NCBI GenBank assembly: GCA_002427845.1
Contig: DIYZ01000123.1
Coordinates: forward strand, 10,000 to 19,550
DNA: 9,551 nt
Source: Chloracidobacterium sp. UBA6041
GTDB taxonomy: Bacteria; Acidobacteriota; Blastocatellia; Pyrinomonadales; Pyrinomonadaceae
Direction of reading: 5' to 3'
Shown: positions 1-5,951 of the stretch, one piece after another
Layout: each line of letters opens with the position of its first letter
Numbering within the stretch: the first letter of the stretch is position 1
Notes under the pieces: generated by a model
Told to the model about the DNA's origin: nothing
Database searches by the model: none
The model's input: only the letters and a program-made list of their open reading frames with translations
Made by a program: the position numbers and the translations under genes

Positions 1-143
1 GCTCAAGTAAGCGACAATCTAAAGATTATCGGACAAGGACTATCGGACTACATTGAAAACCAAAATACTTGCAAGCGCCGCTGCCTCCTACCGGTATTGA
101 AACAACTTGCTAGGTAAGATTCGAACCGCTTAGACTTGCGCGC
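1..143. other. Upstream region of recQ, no gene seen
   Basis: No coding region, RNA gene or convincing promoter is visible here. An 8-bp direct repeat TATCGGAC occurs at 27-34 and 41-48 (offset 14). TTGAAA-like and TAAGAT-like hexamers occur at 97-102 and 115-120, but their 12-nt spacing is too short for a sigma70 promoter. No clear Shine-Dalgarno sequence precedes the recQ ATG at 144. The region must hold at least part of the recQ leader, but nothing more specific can be supported. Confidence 0.4.
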
Positions 144-2480
144 ATGCATTCAATTGCCGACGCGCTCACATCGCTGCGCGAGCACTTTGGATTCGCTGAC
201 TTCCGCGAGGGCCAGCGTGAAGTGATCGCGGCAATTCTGGAAGGCAAAGACGCTGTTGTCGTCATGCCTACAGGCAGCGGGAAGTCTCTCTGCTACCAAC
301 TGCCGGCCATGATGTTTGGCGGCGCGACGGTGGTTGTCTCTCCCTTGATCGCGCTGATGAAAGACCAGGTAGACGCTCTAAGAGCGCGCGACCTTCCGGC
401 GACCTTCATCAACAGTTCTATCGCCGAGCGGGAACAGTGGTCACGCATCGACGCCCTGCGCCGAGGTCAGTTTAAGCTCGTCTACGTCGCGCCGGAGCGC
501 TTTCGCAGCAGCCGCTTTCTCGAAGCGATAAAATCCATCAGCGTCTCGCTCTTCGCAGTTGATGAAGCTCATTGCATCTCAACCTGGGGCCACGACTTCC
601 GTCCCGATTATCTGCGCTTGAAAGGTGTGGTCCAGGCCCTTAATGGCGCCGGAGGTGGCGTTCAAACCCTTGCCCTCACCGCGACGGCCACGCCTTACGT
701 TCGTTCCGACATAATTCAACAACTGGGCCTGGCCAAACCCGAAACGTTTATCAGCGGTTTCGACCGACCGAACCTGACCATCGATGTCGTGCACACGGAA
801 AAGGAACGCGAAAAGGTCGCGCGCATCAAGCGCCTGGCGAAGACGCACGACGGCTCGGGAATCATCTACGCTGCGACACGCAAGGCAGTGGAACAGGTTG
901 CGATGCAATTACAGGGACAGGGATTGAGCGTGTCGGCCTATCATGCCGGCATGGGCGATTCGGTGCGCGTGAAAGCTCAGGAAGATTTCATGACCGGTCG
1001 CACGCAAATGATCGTCGCGACCAACGCGTTTGGAATGGGCATCGATAAGCCGGATATACGCTTTGTCGCACATTATCAGATGCCCGGATCCATAGAAGCC
1101 TACTATCAGGAGATCGGGCGCGCGGGACGCGATGGCCTGCCGTCGTCCTGCGTCCTGTTATTCAATTATGCCGACAAGAACACGCACGACTTTTTCATTG
1201 AAGGCTCATATCCCAGTGCTGAAATTATACGCGACGTTTACCACGCGCTGGTGTCAACCGGGCTCAAGCGCATAGAGCTGTCAGCTTCCGAGATCGCGAA
1301 GCGCGCGGGCGCCCGTAACGAGATGGCTGTCCAGTCGGCGCTTTATCTGCTCGAACGCGCTGGACACATACAACGCAGCGCGGCTCCTGGGACCGCAGGC
1401 GTGGCGGGGTCCCCGGCGGGGCAGCCCCGCTGGGGTGCAGGCTCGCCCGCAGCAGGTGCACAAAAGTCAACCATGCTCAACCCACCGCGTCGCACTCGCG
1501 CGATCGTGATGCTCGACAGCGTTCCCGCAACGAAGCTGCGCGTCACGCCAGGCGATGTCGAACGCCGCGCCGCCCTGGAGCGGCGCAAGCTGCGCGAGAT
1601 GATCGAGTTTTGTTACACCGAATATTGTTATCGCGCCCACATACTTGACTACTTCGGCGATCGCCATCACGCGCGCCAATGCGGCACCTGCGGAAACTGC
1701 GCGCCGCATACCGCCGCCAGAACTCCCCTTACCAGCGCGGAGATGCTGAGCGACAAACGCACTCCCGCCCGCAATCGCAAAGACCCCACAGCGACCGCTA
1801 CCCTCTCCGCTCCTCGCGCGCTGACCGACGACGAGAATCTGCGCGTGCGAAAGATTCTGGCCTGCGCCACACGTATGAAGGGTCGGTTTGGAAAAAACAT
1901 GCTCGCGGCCGCGTTGCGCGGCTCGGCGGCCAGGAACGTGATGCAGGCACATTTGAACGAGCTGTCAACCTACGGTCTGTTGAAAGACCTGCGGCAAGAC
2001 GACATCCTGCTTTACATAGAGACGTTGTGCGCCGCGCGTTGTTTGCGCGTCAGCCCAGGCGAGTACCCGACGATTTCGATCACCGAATTCGGTGACCGTG
2101 TGATGCGCGAGCAAGAGCGAATTGAATTAGCGCTGACTGAAAACCGCGAGCAGGATGACGAGAAACCATTACTGCCGAACACGGCCTTACAAACTTACAC
2201 TCTTTTTCGTAACGGCCACTCTGTTGAAGAAATTGCCAGGCAGCGAAACCTGGTAACAAAAACGATTGAAGGTCATTTAATCGAGTGTATGGCTGCGGGG
2301 CTAACAGTCGATATATCAAAACTAGTTTCGAATTCCGCTCGAGCTCAAATCGAAAAGGCTATCGCCGAACACGGCACAGAGAAACTCAAAGCCATTCACG
2401 AACTTCTACCCGAGAGCATCACCTATAACATGATTCGTTTTGTTGTCGCCCAAAACAGCTTGGCGAAGGCTGCGAAGTGA
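144..2480 (+). CDS. recQ: ATP-dependent DNA helicase RecQ (RQC and C-terminal HTH form)
   Basis: A superfamily 2 3'-5' DNA helicase that unwinds recombination and replication-fork intermediates in the cytoplasm. The 778 residues show the RecQ order. Walker A is MPTGSGKS at 41-48, the DEAH box is at 140-143 followed by CIS, and motif VI, QEIGRAGRDG, is at 322-331. The RecQ zinc site is read as C495, C513, C516 and C519, a C-x17-C-x2-C-x2-C pattern close to the E. coli one. A winged-helix RQC region lies at about 560-660. The C-terminus (about 676-770, TYTLFRNGHSVEEIARQRNL) resembles the RecQ-associated HTH_40 domain, and I see no HRDC domain. Residues about 412-449 are a Gly/Pro/Ala-rich insert encoded by palindromic DNA (separate entry). 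The ATG at 144 lies just before the first conserved segment but has no clear Shine-Dalgarno. The gene stands alone and converges on thiG. Family assignment is very secure; the C-terminal domain name is from recognition only. Confidence 0.96.
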   Translation: MHSIADALTSLREHFGFADFREGQREVIAAILEGKDAVVVMPTGSGKSLCYQLPAMMFGGATVVVSPLIALMKDQVDALRARDLPATFINSSIAEREQWSRIDALRRGQFKLVYVAPERFRSSRFLEAIKSISVSLFAVDEAHCISTWGHDFRPDYLRLKGVVQALNGAGGGVQTLALTATATPYVRSDIIQQLGLAKPETFISGFDRPNLTIDVVHTEKEREKVARIKRLAKTHDGSGIIYAATRKAVEQVAMQLQGQGLSVSAYHAGMGDSVRVKAQEDFMTGRTQMIVATNAFGMGIDKPDIRFVAHYQMPGSIEAYYQEIGRAGRDGLPSSCVLLFNYADKNTHDFFIEGSYPSAEIIRDVYHALVSTGLKRIELSASEIAKRAGARNEMAVQSALYLLERAGHIQRSAAPGTAGVAGSPAGQPRWGAGSPAAGAQKSTMLNPPRRTRAIVMLDSVPATKLRVTPGDVERRAALERRKLREMIEFCYTEYCYRAHILDYFGDRHHARQCGTCGNCAPHTAARTPLTSAEMLSDKRTPARNRKDPTATATLSAPRALTDDENLRVRKILACATRMKGRFGKNMLAAALRGSAARNVMQAHLNELSTYGLLKDLRQDDILLYIETLCAARCLRVSPGEYPTISITEFGDRVMREQERIELALTENREQDDEKPLLPNTALQTYTLFRNGHSVEEIARQRNLVTKTIEGHLIECMAAGLTVDISKLVSNSARAQIEKAIAEHGTEKLKAIHELLPESITYNMIRFVVAQNSLAKAAK
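1378..1490 (+). repeat. GC-rich palindromic insert inside recQ coding sequence
   Basis: This stretch encodes roughly recQ residues 412-449, between the conserved LLERAGHIQ segment and the RAIVMLD strand. It is much richer in G+C than the flanking gene. Its centre is a hairpin: GCGGGGC (1416-1422), a single A, then GCCCCGC (1424-1430). The stem continues past one G.T pair with CCCC (1411-1414) opposite GGGG (1432-1435). GCAGGC occurs on both sides (1395-1400 and 1437-1442). The reading frame stays open and yields a low-complexity loop. It resembles an in-frame palindromic repeat insertion, in the manner of Rickettsia palindromic elements. Exact insert boundaries are uncertain because they come from protein conservation, not target-site duplications. 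Confidence 0.55.
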
Positions 2481-2486
2481 TCTTAG

Positions 2487-2518
2487 GTAGGACAGGCATT
2501 CCTGCCTGTCAATTTTTT
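2487..2518 (+). terminator. Intrinsic terminator of recQ
   Basis: Six bases after the recQ stop codon, GACAGGCA (2491-2498) pairs perfectly with TGCCTGTC (2503-2510) around a TTCC loop. A run of six T follows at 2513-2518. This is a classic rho-independent terminator for transcription leaving recQ. It is also the left half of a larger palindrome whose right half serves thiG. Confidence 0.85.
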
Positions 2519-2523
2519 AGTAT

Positions 2524-2554
2524 AGAAAAGGACAGACAAGAATGTCTGTCCTAC
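2524..2554 (-). terminator. Intrinsic terminator of the thiS-thiG cluster
   Basis: GACAGACA (2531-2538) pairs with TGTCTGTC (2543-2550). Read on the minus strand, the hairpin is followed by CTTTT, so it can end transcription leaving thiG, whose stop codon is 20 nt upstream. The 24-nt unit 2531-2554 is an inverted copy of 2487-2510 (21/24 matches). The U-tract is shorter than in the recQ terminator, so termination may be less efficient in this direction. Confidence 0.7.
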
Positions 2555-2573
2555 TCAGGCAGAGCCGCGTGGG

Positions 2574-3365
2574 CTAACGCACGACGCCGGTGGCGGGGCT
2601 CGACGCGCTCGCGTATAAACGTTTCTCCATGCGTCCGGCAACGTAGGCGAGCCGTCCCGCTTCAATCCCGAGCTTCATCGCCCGGGCCATCCTGGCAGGA
2701 TCACGCGCTTCGGCGATTGCCGTGTTCATCAGCACCGCATCGGCGCCCAGCTCCATCGCTATCGCTGCGTCGCTCGCGGTACCCACTCCCGCGTCAACAA
2801 TGATCGTCGCGTCGGGCAGTTGTTCGCGCATGATTCGCAGGTTCGCTGGATTCTGAATACCAAGTCCCGAGCCAATGGGCGCGGCCAACGGCATGACCGC
2901 CGGGCAACCGGCATCCAGAAGTTTCCTCGCCATGATCAGATCGTCAGTGAAGTAAGGCAAAACAACAAAGCCTTCCTGCGCCAGCACGCGCGCCGCCTCA
3001 AGCGTCTGTTCGTTATCGGGAAAGAGTGTTGTCTGATCTCCGATGACTTCCAGCTTGATTAGATTGGTTCCGAGAGCTTCGCGGGCGAGGCGCGCCGTGC
3101 GAATCGCTTCCGCGGCCGTGTAGCAACCGGCGGTGTTCGGAAGTACTTGCAGAGCCGGATCAAGATGATCCAGAAACGATTCACTACTGCGATCGAGCGG
3201 TACGCGTCTGACGGCAACCGTAACGATCTCGGCGCCGGAAGCGCGGTGCGCGGCTTTCATCTCCTCAAACGTTCGATACTTGCCGGTACCGATGATTAGC
3301 CGCGAACTAAAAGTGCGACCGCCAATTTCAAAACGATCCGTTGAAGCTACTGCTGCTGTTGACAT
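2574..3365 (-). CDS. thiG: Thiazole synthase ThiG
   Basis: ThiG condenses 1-deoxy-D-xylulose 5-phosphate, dehydroglycine and sulfur from ThiS thiocarboxylate into the thiazole phosphate of thiamine, in the cytoplasm. The 263-residue length is normal for this TIM-barrel family. Visible signatures are LIIGTGKY (23-30), VAVRRVP (50-56), LPNTAGCYTAAEA (75-87), IKLEVIGD with the predicted Schiff-base lysine K104 (103-110), and VMPLAAPIGSGLGI (157-170). The phosphate-binding barrel end is IVDAGVGTASDAA (189-201) and ADAVLMNTAIA (208-218). The ATG at 3363-3365 starts about 15 residues before the first conserved strand, as is usual; the Shine-Dalgarno is weak. It lies 24 nt after thiS, so the two are almost certainly co-transcribed. 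No thiF, thiH, thiO or thiE is in the window. No catalytic residue appears lost. Confidence 0.97.
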   Translation of the reverse strand: MSTAAVASTDRFEIGGRTFSSRLIIGTGKYRTFEEMKAAHRASGAEIVTVAVRRVPLDRSSESFLDHLDPALQVLPNTAGCYTAAEAIRTARLAREALGTNLIKLEVIGDQTTLFPDNEQTLEAARVLAQEGFVVLPYFTDDLIMARKLLDAGCPAVMPLAAPIGSGLGIQNPANLRIMREQLPDATIIVDAGVGTASDAAIAMELGADAVLMNTAIAEARDPARMARAMKLGIEAGRLAYVAGRMEKRLYASASSPATGVVR

Positions 3366-3389
3366 AAACGAATTATATTCTGAAGAGGG

Positions 3390-3674
3390 TTATCTGCCTA
3401 TCGCTACTGTCTCCGATTCACAGTTCCTGCATACTGCTCCGGCCTGCTGCCACTGGTTCCCACCGCCAACGAAATGTACGATCTCTACATTGTCACCGTC
3501 GCGCAGGATTGTCGCCGGCCACTCCGCGCGCCGGACAACTCTTTGATTGAGTTCTACGGCAACCTGCTCAGCCTGCAAATTTAGACCTACGAGCAGCCCG
3601 GGAAGAGTTAGATTATCGTCCACCTCCCGAGGTTCACCATTAACCTGAATGTGCAAGTGTTTGGACAACCTCAA
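3390..3674 (-). CDS. thiS: Sulfur carrier protein ThiS with a 22-residue extension after Gly-Gly
   Basis: A ubiquitin-like sulfur carrier. Its C-terminal glycine is normally adenylated by ThiF and converted to a thiocarboxylate that feeds sulfur to ThiG. The beta-grasp signature is clear: IQVNGEPREV, VAVELNQRVV, and the end DGDNVEIVHFVGGG. The start codon is a TTG at 3674-3672 that overlaps the TGA of the upstream gene (TTGA), which suggests translational coupling. A TTG at 3656-3654 would give MHIQVNG..., exactly 66 residues to the last glycine of GGG, the length of E. coli ThiS. In either case the protein does not stop at Gly-Gly. It continues with 22 residues beginning NQWQQAG and containing CRNC, to a TAA at 3392-3390. 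Such a tail must be removed, or the protein cannot be charged in the usual way. A single frame error does not explain it, because neither other frame stops just after the glycines. Confidence 0.88.
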   Translation of the reverse strand: MRLSKHLHIQVNGEPREVDDNLTLPGLLVGLNLQAEQVAVELNQRVVRRAEWPATILRDGDNVEIVHFVGGGNQWQQAGAVCRNCESETVAIGR

Positions 3675-4531
3675 ATGGCAGGATGAATCACGCGGCGCAC
3701 TTCCGTCGAGTGGCCCTCGGCGACCGCACGAATTAGAATTGCGGCCCGGCCTGAAGTAAACCGTGGAATCTGCGCGGAAACGACGGCAACGCCGTCGCGC
3801 TCGGACTTAACCGAATAAATGAGCGGTCTGAAAGTGGTCCCTAGTATTTTCACTGAAAGCGGAACGCCCTCAAGCGGCTTCTCCTTATTATCCGATCTCT
3901 TTTGCACCAGCACTTGAATCCTTACCGACTGACCGGCTCCAAACTGCTGCTCGTTCAGGATGGTCAGGGTCAGCCTGCTTTCTTTCTCCACAACTTCACC
4001 CAGCGGTGACTTTCGCCTGGAGTCGTAAACGGTATAAGCCGACTTTTTCGCCGGCTTCGGCGCTTCGTCTGAAGGAGGAGCACCGTCTTGAGCAACTGCG
4101 TCGCGCGATGGAATCTCCATCGTTGTCTCGCCAACGACTTCATTACTTGCCAAGATTTCCGCGTTGGTTGGTGCCTCAGCAACGGTCGCGATTACATCCG
4201 CAATATCTGGCTCTTTCGTCTCAGCATCCGGCGTAGCTGACTGCGCTCGCGTGCCTTCGCCGCGCCGTCCCATGCGCTTCAAATCTTCGATACGGCCGGC
4301 GTTGATAGCGGCGCAGATCAATCGATGCTGCCGCTTCAGGCGTTCGGCAAGCGCCTCCTCGTTGAACCCGGTAGCGATCAGATCCTCGTAAGGGGAACGT
4401 TTGCTCGCCAGGATCGCGCCGCCGGCGTAAACAAGTGAAAGGATCAAAGGCGAGTCGAGTCCCTTGTCTTCCGTCTGCACGTGATACACGACGCCATCAT
4501 GTTCTATATCGGTGTTGAAGCCTGTGATCAC
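3671..4531 (-). CDS. Conserved hypothetical protein, N-terminal HVQTEDKG domain and C-terminal Ig-like region
   Basis: Not a named family to me, though I recall similar proteins in Acidobacteriota. The N-terminal block VITGFNTDIEHDGVVYHVQT continues with EDKG and ILSLVYAGGAILASKRSPY, followed by a helical stretch (EEALAERLKRQHRLICAAI). A long acidic/Pro/Ala linker of roughly 85 residues follows. The C-terminal ~105 residues (RLTLTILNEQQFGAGQSVRI to AEGHSTEVRRV) look like an Ig-like beta-sandwich. No membrane segment or clear signal peptide is visible. I chose the GTG at 4531-4529 (286 aa) because it begins at the conserved block. The frame stays open to a TTG at 4609-4607 (312 aa), which would add 26 unremarkable residues. 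Its stop codon overlaps the thiS start, so it is the first gene of a three-gene unit with thiS and thiG. A link to sulfur transfer or thiazole synthesis would be inference from position only. Confidence 0.8.
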   Translation of the reverse strand: MITGFNTDIEHDGVVYHVQTEDKGLDSPLILSLVYAGGAILASKRSPYEDLIATGFNEEALAERLKRQHRLICAAINAGRIEDLKRMGRRGEGTRAQSATPDAETKEPDIADVIATVAEAPTNAEILASNEVVGETTMEIPSRDAVAQDGAPPSDEAPKPAKKSAYTVYDSRRKSPLGEVVEKESRLTLTILNEQQFGAGQSVRIQVLVQKRSDNKEKPLEGVPLSVKILGTTFRPLIYSVKSERDGVAVVSAQIPRFTSGRAAILIRAVAEGHSTEVRRVIHPAI

Positions 4532-4613
4532 GATTTTGTTTCTGTAGTTGTTAGATGATTTGCCAAGCCCGTGAGCCAACAAAAAGCGCGCGGAAGCCGT
4601 GAAGCTCAATCGA

Positions 4614-4642
4614 AGTTAACACAGCCATTTTTGCGGGGTCAA
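4614..4642 (-). promoter_or_regulatory. Possible promoter for the hypothetical-thiS-thiG unit
   Basis: On the minus strand, TTGACC (4642-4637, five of six consensus bases) is followed after 17 nt by TTAACT (4619-4614, three of six). Transcription would start near 4607. That would exclude translation from the TTG at 4609 and favour the internal GTG at 4531. The -10 is poor and this is only a candidate. No TPP riboswitch core (CTGAGA...ACCTGA-type elements) was found between 4531 and 4812 on this strand. Confidence 0.25.
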
Positions 4643-4669
4643 TTACCAATTTCTTCACTCCATTATCGC

Positions 4670-4751
4670 CAGACGACGTGCTTGACACCCCAGATCACTT
4701 CGACTACGATTCGGCTTGTACAATGATTCTCAATCTAGCTAACGTCGTCTG
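4670..4751. repeat. 10-bp inverted repeat bracketing the nuo promoter
   Basis: CAGACGACGT (4670-4679) and its exact reverse complement ACGTCGTCTG (4742-4751) flank the predicted nuo promoter, 62 nt apart. A third related word, GCAGACG at 4769-4775, pairs with CGTCTGC at 4746-4752, so the second arm could pair with either side. The arrangement could be an operator for a dimeric regulator in the divergent region, or a switchable leader hairpin. No known binding-site consensus was recognised. Confidence 0.4.
4682..4710 (+). promoter_or_regulatory. Sigma70-type promoter of the nuo operon
   Basis: A perfect -35 hexamer TTGACA (4682-4687) is followed by a 17-nt spacer and TACGAT (4705-4710, four of six consensus bases including the key T, A, A and T). 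Transcription would start near 4717, giving a leader of about 95 nt before nuoA. A second -10-like hexamer, TACAAT (4719-4724), lacks a well-placed -35. The location upstream of nuoA supports the call. Confidence 0.6.
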
Positions 4752-4775
4752 CTGTCGCAGGAAGCGCGGCAGACG
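4746..4775 (+). promoter_or_regulatory. Hairpin in the nuoA leader
   Basis: CGTCTGC (4746-4752) can pair with GCAGACG (4769-4775) across a 16-nt loop, within the predicted nuo leader and 37 nt before the nuoA ATG. There is no T-run after it, so it is not a terminator. Role unknown. Confidence 0.35.
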
Positions 4776-4812
4776 CGCATTGATCTGATTGCCGTAGGAT
4801 CGTAACTGCATA

Positions 4813-5286
4813 ATGACGTTTCATCTTAACGATTATCTTCCTATTCTCCTGATGTTCATAGTCGCTGGAGGATTCGCCGTCGGTAACATTGTGCTTTCGC
4901 AGTTCCTCGGCCAACGAAAGCGAACGCGAACAAAATTAATGCCCTATGAATGCGGCAAGGATCCCGTGGGCACTGCACGCGAGCGGTTTTCGGTGAAGTT
5001 TTATCTCATAGCGATGATCTTCATCCTGTTTGACATTGAAGTTATTTTTCTGGTGCCCTGGGCGGTAGTGTTCAAGACTCTTGCCGGGCCTGCATATGGT
5101 TTGCGAAAACTGGTGTACGTCGAAATGATGGTGTTTGTGGCTCTCCTGCTCGCAGGCTATGTGTATGTGATTAAGAAGGGCGCGTTCGACTGGAGCGAAA
5201 CCGCGCGCCGCGAAGCGGAGGCCGAAGGCCGGCTGATTTCGGACATGGAACAACGAAACCTCCGGAACAAGCGGACCGCTGCTTAG
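4813..5286 (+). CDS. nuoA: NADH-quinone oxidoreductase subunit A
   Basis: A membrane-arm subunit of complex I that sits beside NuoH and NuoB at the quinone channel. The 157 residues contain three predicted transmembrane helices (about 9-31, 62-86 and 100-121). The family loop MPYECGKDP has its conserved cysteine at C47, and the FDIEVIFLVPWA signature is at 73-84. The C-terminus after about residue 125 is a charged, mostly Arg/Glu, cytoplasmic tail somewhat longer than in E. coli NuoA (147 aa). The ATG at 4813 gives a normal N-terminus; an AGGA about 13 nt upstream is a poor ribosome site. It is the first gene of the nuo operon, and nuoB begins 9 nt after its stop codon. Confidence 0.96.
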   Translation: MTFHLNDYLPILLMFIVAGGFAVGNIVLSQFLGQRKRTRTKLMPYECGKDPVGTARERFSVKFYLIAMIFILFDIEVIFLVPWAVVFKTLAGPAYGLRKLVYVEMMVFVALLLAGYVYVIKKGAFDWSETARREAEAEGRLISDMEQRNLRNKRTAA

Positions 5287-5289
5287 GAA
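5285..5289 (+). promoter_or_regulatory. Ribosome binding site of nuoB, overlapping the nuoA stop codon
   Basis: AGGAA lies six bases before the nuoB ATG and shares two bases with the nuoA TAG. It is the only clear Shine-Dalgarno in the visible part of the operon and implies coupled translation of nuoA and nuoB. Confidence 0.65.
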
Positions 5290-5295
5290 TTTAGC

Positions 5296-5925
5296 ATGGG
5301 ACTGGAAAACATTATTGCCGAAGCTCTACCGGAAGTGCTGACGACGCGGCTTGATTCGCTCATCAACTGGGCGCGTAAATCTTCGTTGTGGCCGGCAACG
5401 TTTGGACTAGCCTGTTGCGCGATCGAGATGATGAACGCGACGTCTTCACGCAATGACCTGGCCCGTTTCGGCTCGGAAGTATTTCGCGCCAGCCCGCGTC
5501 AGGCAGACGTTATGATCGTCTCCGGCCGTGTTTCAAGGAAGATGGCGCCGGTGCTCCGCCGCATTTACGATCAAATGCCGGAGCCGAAGTGGGTCATCTC
5601 CATGGGTGCCTGTGCAACTTCCGGCGGCGTTTTTGATAATTACGCTATTGTCCAGGGCGTAGACAAGATTGTGCCGGTGGATGTCTACATTCCTGGCTGC
5701 CCCCCACGTCCCGAGATGCTGATTCACGCGGTAATGATGTTGCAGGATAAGGTCATGAAAGAATCGGTGCGCGACCGCAGGGACATCCCTGAAGATGAGG
5801 CGCGCGGCGCTTTTGTTCCCGGTACACTGCCCATTACCGACGGATCAACCATCGCGCAGAATGTTCTGCCCGCAGCGCGACCTTATTCCATTGCTTCGCG
5901 ACACGAGCGCCGCCGCTCTTCATAA
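5296..5925 (+). CDS. nuoB: NADH-quinone oxidoreductase subunit B (cluster N2)
   Basis: A connecting-module subunit that carries the terminal [4Fe-4S] cluster N2, the direct electron donor to quinone. The four N2 ligands are present: the adjacent pair C40-C41 in FGLACCAIEMM, C106 in SMGACATSGG, and C135 in YIPGCPPRPE. The length of 209 residues is within the family range, with a C-terminal tail after about residue 160 that is polar and rich in Arg and Ser. The ATG at 5296 follows a good Shine-Dalgarno. It sits between nuoA (9 nt gap) and nuoC (26 nt gap). Nothing is missing. Confidence 0.97.
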   Translation: MGLENIIAEALPEVLTTRLDSLINWARKSSLWPATFGLACCAIEMMNATSSRNDLARFGSEVFRASPRQADVMIVSGRVSRKMAPVLRRIYDQMPEPKWVISMGACATSGGVFDNYAIVQGVDKIVPVDVYIPGCPPRPEMLIHAVMMLQDKVMKESVRDRRDIPEDEARGAFVPGTLPITDGSTIAQNVLPAARPYSIASRHERRRSS

Positions 5926-5951
5926 AGTAAGACGTCCGGCGTAATTGTTCG

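Noticed and set aside
1264..2095. Several open frames on both strands inside recQ
   Set aside because: They overlap a clear RecQ reading frame, have Arg/Ala-rich composition typical of shadow frames in GC-rich genes, and show no family motif.
2477..2803. Plus-strand open frame of 108 codons across the recQ/thiG junction
   Set aside because: It runs through the terminator hairpins and antisense to thiG, is Arg/Ser-rich, and is not a recognisable protein.
4682..4724. TTGACA paired with TACAAT as the main nuo promoter
   Set aside because: The spacer would be 31 nt. TACGAT at 4705-4710 gives the ideal 17-nt spacer.
4531..4812. TPP riboswitch ahead of the thi unit
   Set aside because: I searched by eye on the minus strand for the conserved CTGAGA and ACCTGA-type blocks and found neither.
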